This document shows, one piece after another, positions 56,971 through 64,000 of a stretch of DNA of 64,000 bases. The notes under the pieces are model-generated. The model saw only the letters and a list, made by a program, of their open reading frames with translations, had not been told where the DNA came from and did not search any database. The stretch covers positions 1,515,780 to 1,579,779 of the forward strand of contig JASJOG010000071.1 in assembly GCA_030142905.1 (NCBI GenBank), read 5' to 3'. A program made the translations under genes and the position numbers. Within the stretch, counting starts at the first letter, position 1. Every line of letters begins with the position of its first letter. The DNA is from Heliopora coerulea. Lineage: Eukaryota > Cnidaria > Anthozoa > Scleralcyonacea > Helioporidae.

Positions 56971-57552
56971 AAGTTTTCCACAAGATATTCATCAAAGACT
57001 ACCCTAGAATGTAGCAAAGGTTGGGATGTCAGGTTACTATTTTTGTGCTGATAAATTGAAGGAAAAGTACAACCAGAATGACCATGTTATATTGATGCTG
57101 TGGTGCACCATAACATTACCCAACAGCAATGCAAAAAATACTTGCAAAACAGATTGTAATTATTGCATTTGGACATTGACTGAAAACAGACAAAGTGTGA
57201 TCCCCTAAGTTTTAAAGGTGCAATCTCCATAAATAACCTCCAGCAAGGTGGGGACATGAATTTATGGCTGTACTGATACTGATGCAGCTTTAATAATGTG
57301 GGGATCTGCTGCAATTCCCAAATTTCTTAAGATGCCAGGATTCCAGTGTCCTGGATAATGCTACATGAAACCAGTTTGGTCTTTGTGTATATGAGTATGT
57401 CTTGATGTCTTGCACAACTGTGACCCTAGTTTTTGTTGATTATCTTTGCACCAGCTTTAAAACAATTTTTTACAAATTCATGTGGGTCCATCTCTGAGCT
57501 TAGCAAACATTTAGAGCAAGAATAGATTTGATTAAATATTGTTAGGGTCAAC

Positions 57553-57756
57553 TTTAACCCATTAACAGGCAAGGGCACACTCTCTGTCATTTTACTCTGG
57601 CTAACACGAGAGGATTTCACTCATGAAGGGGATGAGCCCTGCACCTTACCGAGTTAACAGCCATCTCCTTAACCCATTAAGTGACAAGGGCACACTCTTT
57701 ATTTTAATCTGCCTAATGCTAGACAAGTTGACTTGTCAAGAGGATGAGCCTACTAA
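57553..57756 (+). repeat. Two tandem copies of a ~115-bp repeat
   Basis: Both units start TTAACCCATTAA, continue ACAAGGGCACACTCT or GCAAGGGCACACTCT, and end GAGGATGAGCC or GGGGATGAGCC. They sit inside the long-TIR element. Repeats with similar wording are, from memory, common in coral and anemone genomes; I cannot verify that here. Confidence 0.45.
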
Positions 57757-58747
57757 TAAGTTAATATCAATACATCAAGATTCTGAATTAAATAAGGGTT
57801 ATTGTCTTTTTCGAAAACAAATATACAATCATTTGTATGACATTCCTTTTCTTCATATGTTTCTAAATGGCTGACTACAGTCTCTTGTGAATCAATGGTT
57901 ATCAACGTATAGTTTCTGGAGAATTTAATGTATTATAGCAGAATCATTGCTGGAATATAATTTTGAAAAACAAATAAATTGACTTTATTCTGAGTCATCA
58001 GTTCCTTTTGACTACTGTGTGATTGCAATTGACGTGCTCAAATGAGGCTAGGGATGGTCTCTTCTGAATATGTGAACACAATTCGTTTCTAAATAACAGG
58101 ACATGTACCAAGCTATCTGATTTTTTTGTGAGAATATTAGGGAAAAGTAATACTTTATGTTAATTCTAAATTTAAAAAAAAGGACAAAATATGAATGTTA
58201 GTTGAATTTTTAGCTTTTGTAACAATACCCAAATTACATAATGAAAAGTAGAGTCTTTTCTTTTACAGTAAACTTCAATACACTGTAATAAGGATTTATG
58301 TCTTGCCTCTTTCTGCTTTTGCTTGGCTTCCTTAACTGAAACCTGCTGTCAAATATTCAATAAAAGTGCACTGTCTTATACATTGTATTAAACAGGTACT
58401 GCAACGATGCCTGTGAGTCACTCTGTGATTTTGCTACTAATTATCTTTTATGAAACTCGCAAATGCTTTGGATATCTCAGTCAAACTATGAACCTTTTAT
58501 GGTTCGCCAGTTGCGTTTGACCACAAACCTTTGAGCACTTGTCATAAAGGGGATGGTTATCACAACTTTTGTTATGAATTTAAGCGTTGCACCAAACTTC
58601 AAAGATTTTCTTTTGGAAAAACTGAACTATTTTAACATTTCTCTGCCGTTCTTCGCTGGGGATGAATAGAACGAAAACTAGACGTCAATAATGACGAAAA
58701 GTGCCACCTTAGCTACTTTATAAGGCCCTTTGTGATATATTTATCAC

Positions 58748-59017
58748 ATGGAGAGAGCCTTGAAAGCTCTAGGATATCAAAACCCGTACAGAATAATAAA
58801 TTTATGTTGGCTTTTCCGAACAGACAATGTTAAACATGAACTCGGTTGTGAGCATTTCGTAACTCCCGATTCGAAAGTCGATATTTTTCTTGCTAAGGAA
58901 CGCATTACATGTTCGTACGACAGATTTAAAGAAAAACTCATATACTATCCGAATCAGTTCGTTTTCTCTTTGAAAATGCAAAATTCGCGTTCATGGAAGG
59001 CTTTTTCTGAGGTATAG
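58748..59017 (+). CDS. TIR-borne ORF of the long-TIR element (right TIR)
   Basis: ATG at 58,748 opens MERALKALGYQNPYRIINLC and continues to RSWKAFSEV, 89 codons. It is the only one of the three copies with a true ATG. It reads outward towards the right end and stops about 120 bases from it. Differences from the other copies are scattered substitutions without frame loss. Function unknown. Confidence 0.45.
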   Translation: MERALKALGYQNPYRIINLCWLFRTDNVKHELGCEHFVTPDSKVDIFLAKERITCSYDRFKEKLIYYPNQFVFSLKMQNSRSWKAFSEV

Positions 59018-59287
59018 TTTTTCGCAGTTATGTCCCAGTAAATTTAGACATGTTGGTAAGATGGAGCAGTTTGATTGGTCCACTCATCGATGTAAACAAA
59101 CGCGCTTATTGGCTTATAAGATTATCTGCCCTTGTTGCCGACTGTAGATTGAAAAAAAGAGGTCTCGAAGAAAAACCGTCTATTCAGTCGCACAAGGAAT
59201 AGATTATTTATTCAGTGATTCATTTTGCCCAAAGTCAGGCGTCGTTAAAACATCGTATGCTTCTTAAGAGCGTCCCTTGATGGAAAA

Positions 59288-59383
59288 ATGAAATGGTTGA
59301 AGGTATTTGTGATGCATTTTTGTGAAGCGTTTATGCAGCCAAAGATTGGTGAAAGAGAGTTGTGCACCGTAATGAATAAGTAA
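59288..59383 (+). other. Conserved 31-codon ORF / possible 5' exon, copy C
   Basis: The ORF reads MKWLKVFVMHFCEAFMQPKI and then GERELCTVMNK, the same length as in block A, followed by the same donor AA|GTAAGA. Differences from block A are mostly substitutions. Candidate downstream exons in this block are at 61,207-61,411 and 63,745-63,935, but I could not join them in frame. Confidence 0.35.
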
Positions 59384-61206
59384 GACTCTTACAGTTTGTT
59401 GAGTTTTTCTCATTAACATGTAAATCAGAGTATTGTTGCCGTTACTTCACCGATGAAAGTGAACGTACAGAGATAGAGCGTCGTAGGGAAGATAGCTTTT
59501 GTCAGGCGTTTTGGCTTTTACATTAGAGGTATTGAGAGATGTTGCTGTTAAATGAAATGAAATGGTTTTGGAAAGTAGTGGACGTGAAGGGTTACGTTTG
59601 TGTACAAGCGGTTACTGTGATTCGTAATCTTGTACACAACAATCATATTTTTGGCACTGAAAGACAAAACCTTCAGCGGGATTTGGTTGTTGGGAATGAT
59701 GAAAATTTGAGATAACTTTAGAAAGGAAATGAAGTGTTAAGTTTTTATCATACTATTGAGTTGTTAAATTTTTTTTTTGTTGGATATCATGTGGTACTAT
59801 CTGGAAAAATTGAACCATGTGGTTTGTCTAAATTATTTGGTAGTAGTAGGTTTTGCATTTGTAAGGGTTATCATTTCATAATAATATCTGTAGTACATTA
59901 GTAGAAATGTCAATAGAAGGCTTGGAGGTGAAGATAAAACTTGCAATTGAAAAGACAACATTGAATGACAGGCTTGCTTTTGCGTCTATTAATTTCTTAG
60001 ATTTGATGGGATAAGTGTACTGTATTATAATTATTTTTTTATTAGGAAATTAGGTGACAGGAAATACTGTTAAATATTCAGCTTGTGTGCAGCATTCATT
60101 ATGAGTAAATGGTAGGAGTAATGAAGAAAAAATCTGATTGCAAATACACAGTGACAATCCCTTTGTATAAGAATAAAACATGACTTACAGAAGTGACACA
60201 TTCAATTTGCTGGTAGTTGTACTGGTACTCTGAATAGTTTCTGCCATGAAATCAGACTTAAACTTTCCATGACATTGAAATTTCTACCAGTACTGAAAGA
60301 GTACCAATGCATGATATTTAATTTAATATGTCAGATGGTACTTTATTTGCCTGACATTTGTGGCACTGGTATGCTGAACATTTATGCATTATTTATGGGG
60401 CTGTGGGTTAATGGTGTCACTCCTGTACAGCAAGGCATATGTGTATTTACAATAGGTTTTTTGCTACATGTATGAGCTAACGTTAGACCATATAACTAGG
60501 GAATTGGCTTTGTTGTTGCTTGTGAAAATTTTGTTCAGTAGAGTACAACAAAGTACAACATTGACTTACTGTGTGTTTGTTGTAATTTCTTGGAATAGAT
60601 TGCATACTGTAAGTAAATTATCCTTTGTTTGATTGGTTAGGAAGTAATATATAGGAAAATACGGTAAGCAAAATATTTGCCATATGTATTCATCATCAGT
60701 AAATGAAAAGAATTATGGAGAAAATGTTTAAAGATAGTACTCTTCCAAGAAACAAGAGAAACTTGTTCTCTAGTTGTATTATGTTGCTTTCTTGTATTTT
60801 TGGAATAGTAACCCTTAAAATTTTTCTATGTTGTCCAGAACTGCCTATAGGGCACTTCATTTTGATATTACTTGTGAAGAAGAACTCTGATCAGGAAAGT
60901 ACTTGCTTTAAGAGTGAACAAAGAGGTAAAAAGAGTTCAAATGCTTCACCTTTGATAGATTTTATTCACATGATAAATATGGTCCTGCTAATACTGTATA
61001 TGGGAAACTTTTAGGAGCATTCCTAAAACAGCTTTCATAGGTGATTGACTAGTGCGTGAGAGATGATTGTTAGGGTGATGTGTTGAATTTTGAGGTAATT
61101 GGATTTTATTAAAATAGTTTTCTGTAAGGTTTTACAAGAGAGGATTTTGCTATGTAATCACACTTAGATTTTCCATGACTTTGAGAAAGATATTAAATAA
61201 GTGCAG

Positions 61207-61411
61207 ATGTTTCGGGTATTCCCGTTCATCAGAAGCCCTTCATTAGTGGTTTCCATTAATGCCAAGACAACCTTTATTGAGAAAGAGAAGATTGAGGTGA
61301 TTAAAACATTGCCATCGTTTTTGTCCCTCAAGGAACAGAAATTCGCAGACATGTTAAGAATGCAGTTATTTGATTTCTGTAGTAAAATTGGAAAAAAATT
61401 TGAGACCGATT
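61207..61411 (+). other. Exon-like open segment specific to block C
   Basis: An acceptor-like GTGCAG precedes MFRVFPFIRSPSLVVSINAK, then TTFIEKEKIEVIKTLPSFLS, and a donor-like GTAAGT follows TTTTT at 61,411. The frame is open well beyond both sites (61,201-61,542). It is absent from blocks A and B. No domain is recognised. A real exon of a host gene or part of an unknown insertion are both possible. Confidence 0.35.
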
Positions 61412-62276
61412 TTTGTAAGTCGAACATTGGAAGAGAAAGTCAAGTGCTTGAAATGAAACAACCCTTCCTATCTCAATCATGCGTTGTTTACGTCGATTGT
61501 TTTTGCGTTCTTGAAAGACGCTTTAGGTACAGACAAGTATAATGAGATAATGTGGGTAAAATAGAAATTTTTTTGCAAGTTTTGATCAGCACTGTACTAA
61601 GGCAACCGCAAGAATTTCCTTTCCTTTAGTTTTTTTTTACAAGAGTTTACACAAGAATTTTCGAAATTTTTGTGGTTTGGTGACACTAGACATGGAAATG
61701 CGTCCAGTATTTATCTGTAAACTTCTTGTCCACAGTCTTTTGTTTCGCTGCGCTTTGTTGAATTAAAATATCGCATTTCAACATGCCATTCTCAAGTTAT
61801 CTGGGGTTTCAATGAGATTCGGCTACCGGGTATGAACCGCTGACTACTTTGCTCCTTACCAGCAGTTAATTACTTTCTGAACAACTCTCATTCGTACGCA
61901 TAAAGTTCCCCAAATCAGTAAGCCTTTTACTTATGTTTATTACTTCAAAGATGAACACATAATGTATTAGGTTTTTCAGCTGCAATATTTGACTCCGTAC
62001 TGTTTTTGCCATAGTACGTCTGCTTGACGGACTTTGTGATGTTTACCAAGGCCATCTTTGATTTGAAGCGCAAATCTTACTGATTTACATGCGATCTGTT
62101 TGGTTCAGGGATCTTCCGATTGAACAAAATGGCATCAACGTGAAAGCGAAAGCTTGACGACACGAAGAGTAGAAAAGCCCAAAATTTTCAATTGTTAACC
62201 CCTGAAAATGCTGGAAAACGCATTTCCAAGACTCCAATTTGTAAAATTTTTCCGCTTGGGACATGATCCCGGACCC

Positions 62277-62952
62277 TAGGCCTGTAGCCAAGGGGGGGGG
62301 TGGAGGCTAGGGGAGCAATGCCCCCAAGAATTTTTTTCACCTTTCCTGGAAAAAATGTGTTCATTGAAATAAATGAATATGATAAATGAGGTATGCCTAT
62401 GCCTAAATGAGGTAGCAGCGATTGGCTGAAGTAGTGCCATTTGTGAAAGTGGCTTTTCCGTGTTAACTCGTGTTGACAAACCAACACGACGTGCTATGCT
62501 GCAGCCTAGGCAAGCCAGTTTGTTCTTGCTTGCATTCAAGCCCAAAATAACTGCTAAACTGGATCTAGATACATTCGTCAAGAGACAAGCAGTACTTCAC
62601 CCTCGTTTGCAGTTGATTTAGGTTCAATCGAACACTTAATGATGCGTTAAAGAAGACCAACATACTGTTAATCTAATAAATTTATAAATCAAGAAGTTTA
62701 GTAGTTGAACTTAAGTTGGACTGGATAAACTAAACGATCATGTCGAGGTCGACTATTAATAATTGTTATATAAATATTTGGTACTGTCTCTTTTTTTTCC
62801 TTCGTTTCCACTCGTGCAGGAAGGGGCATTTTGATTTTTGAATTGGTTGGTCATGATATGTTGTTGATGGATCAGGTCAGATGGGTCTAGTTCGTTGCCC
62901 CCCTAGAGCTATCAATGCCCCCCCCGAGGGATGCAGGCTGGCTACGAGCCTG
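62277..62952. mobile_element. 676-bp non-autonomous hAT, unique to block C
   Basis: The left end is TAGGCCTGTAGCCAAGG and the right end, reverse-complemented, CAGGCTCGTAGCCAGCC, both hAT-type. Flanks are CCGGACCC (62,269-62,276) and CCCGACCC (62,953-62,960), an 8-bp duplication with one mismatch. Block A has the empty site at about 20,778. G/C runs sit just inside both ends. A short minus-strand frame (62,581-62,276) is open but has no recognised domain. Confidence 0.75.
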
Positions 62953-63744
62953 CCCGACCCCCTTGAGGGCAAAAGCGGTAAAGCTGTCGTCACGTTATTT
63001 AACATATCTTCTACGTCCACTTTAAGTATAAAGCTGTCTGTTTTTATTGAATGACTTGTAAATAAGAGTAAAAAGATTTTATCTCAACTCGAAAGGCAGA
63101 TACATGTAGACACATTTTGGTTTTGGTCCAAAGACTTTGTTTATGGCACGTGCTACTGTATTTGGTTTTCTACTCTTGTATAGTACATGGAAATTAATGA
63201 TATTACATCTTGAATGTCACTGCTGGAATAATTTTTGTCCCGTGGTTAAGACGATGACAGAGTGGAGGAAATTTAGCATTGCAGCAATTAATGGCTAAAC
63301 TTGCTGCAAAGTGACAAAGAGGGAAGAGATTTTGAACAATTTCTCTCAAAATCTTTTCTCGTTAATTATCATTAAAAACAGCAGTTAAAAGACACCAAAT
63401 TGCAAACAGAAGCGAATGTCATGCAATAATTTTGTTGCTGCAAATTTCAAATTAATACATGTTTCTTCGGTGGCAATTTCAGGGCACTAGCAATTACAGT
63501 GTAAGACTTTATCGATAAGGATTAGCTACCAGTATTAAAATGCAGGTAATGTTCTTGGCTAGAGCAGGTCATACAACATGTAAGTAATCGCACAAAAAAT
63601 GCAGTATATAATGTCAACGCTCAAAGTACTATGCATTTTAGTATAAGAATAGTTGTTGTTAGTACTGTGTAAACATATGAGGCCAGTTGAATACTGTATG
63701 TAATTTTGAAAGTTGTGTAGTGCTGTGCCTTTCAATCTTCTTAG

Positions 63745-63935
63745 GTTGTTTGGTCACTAGGTTGGACGTCATGGATAAAACGATTATTGTAGATCTTCTT
63801 AAAGCAATCACTAAGCACATAGAAAGCAAGCCTTTTTATGAAACTATGGGTTCCTTCGAATTTTGGAAATATGTTTTCTTGAGAAAGCATTCTTATAGTA
63901 AGAAGGAAGCTAGAAAACTGACTAAAATATTTTGA
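63745..63935 (+). other. Exon-like ORF, block C
   Basis: After an acceptor-like TTCTTAG, the frame reads GCLVTRLDVMDKTIIVDLLK, then AITKHIESKPFYETMGSFEF and WKYVFLRKHSYSKKEARK, ending at a TGA at 63,935. The block A copy carries a stop. It would be the last exon of a gene or an ORF with ATG at 63,771 (54 codons). No family is recognised. Confidence 0.4.
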
Positions 63936-64000
63936 GGTGTTGTTACGTCATATTTGTTTGGAAGGATTTTTTTGCTTTATTCATAGTTGTCAGTTAATTC

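Larger units (their letters stand above)
55361..59136. mobile_element. Mutator-like DNA element with ~385-bp TIRs (full copy)
   Basis: It begins AACAAGGGCAGAAGATCTTA and ends with the reverse complement form (TAAGATTATCTGCCCTTGTT). The inverted arms stay similar for about 385 bases (to about 55,745 and from about 58,750). The flanks are GCCAACTGT (55,352-55,360) and GCCGACTGT (59,137-59,145), a 9-bp duplication with one mismatch, and blocks A and B show the uninterrupted site. Long TIRs with a 9-bp duplication are hallmarks of Mutator-like elements; no MULE transposase domain was recognised. Internal candidates are broken frames near 55,962-56,195, 56,370-56,530 and 56,551-56,970. Each TIR carries the same 85-89-codon ORF facing outward. 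Confidence 0.75.
51665..64000. repeat. Segmental-duplication block C (runs off the window)
   Basis: It is homologous to block A from 8,665 with the same order: hAT remnant, GGCAGGTAATACGACAATCTTCGTC near 55,278-55,302, the 31-codon ORF at 59,288, then non-coding DNA to 61,190. From 61,545 it matches block A from 19,990. The left edges of A and C are about 43.0 kb apart. Insertions specific to C are the long-TIR element at 55,361 and the small hAT at 62,277. The block continues past the window end. Confidence 0.75.

Overview
The window looks like intergenic or intronic DNA of an animal genome, most likely an aquatic invertebrate and plausibly a cnidarian such as a stony coral or anemone. The reasons are the mix of element types (hAT of the DUF4371/ZMYM-like kind, EnSpm with a Transposase_21-type protein, Penelope-like elements, Ty3/gypsy, Ty1/copia, tRNA-derived SINEs), the GT/AG introns and the lack of long open frames. 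The cnidarian assignment is inference; no species can be named. No intact host gene, rRNA or functional tRNA was found.

Layout. 0-8.6 kb: two broken Ty3/gypsy reverse transcriptase (RT) fragments, an inverted pair of tRNA-derived SINEs, a hammerhead-like hairpin, a run of AGGTCA repeats and a reverse-strand SINE. 8.66-22.1 kb: duplicated block A, holding a dead hAT transposase, a conserved 31-codon ORF ending at a splice donor, a dead Penelope-like element and a second inverted SINE pair. 22.7-23.5 kb: a foldback of Penelope termini with a GIY-YIG remnant. 24.47-24.84 kb: two tandem 107-bp foldbacks. 24.88-27.98 kb: a compact, A/T-rich, multi-ORF island unlike its surroundings. It resembles a decayed fragment of a dsDNA virus or Polinton-like element. 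It carries the C-terminal part of an A32-type packaging ATPase, a possibly myristoylated protein, several small membrane or coiled-coil proteins, a SAP-like plus NUMOD1-like protein, hairpins after genes and a repeated TATAAATA-ATG start context.

27.98-42.55 kb: block B, a second copy of the duplicated block, split by a complete 6.87-kb EnSpm-like transposon (33,296-40,161) that carries a broken transposase and a divergent BEN-domain-like gene. 42.55-51.6 kb: nested retroelements and transposons, namely gypsy pol containing a perfect Penelope-derived palindrome, half of a Mutator-like long-TIR element, and a reverse-strand copia element with LTR, primer-binding site and a small hAT inserted in gag. 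51.67-64.0 kb: block C, a third copy of the duplicated block, containing a full 3.78-kb long-TIR element (55,361-59,136) and a 676-bp non-autonomous hAT.

The three blocks share the hAT, the 31-codon ORF and about 2 kb of conserved non-coding DNA. They differ mainly by later insertions, which allows a relative chronology. The most interesting part is the 24.9-28.0 kb viral island; next are the long-TIR element whose TIRs each carry the same intact ORF, and the BEN-carrying EnSpm element.
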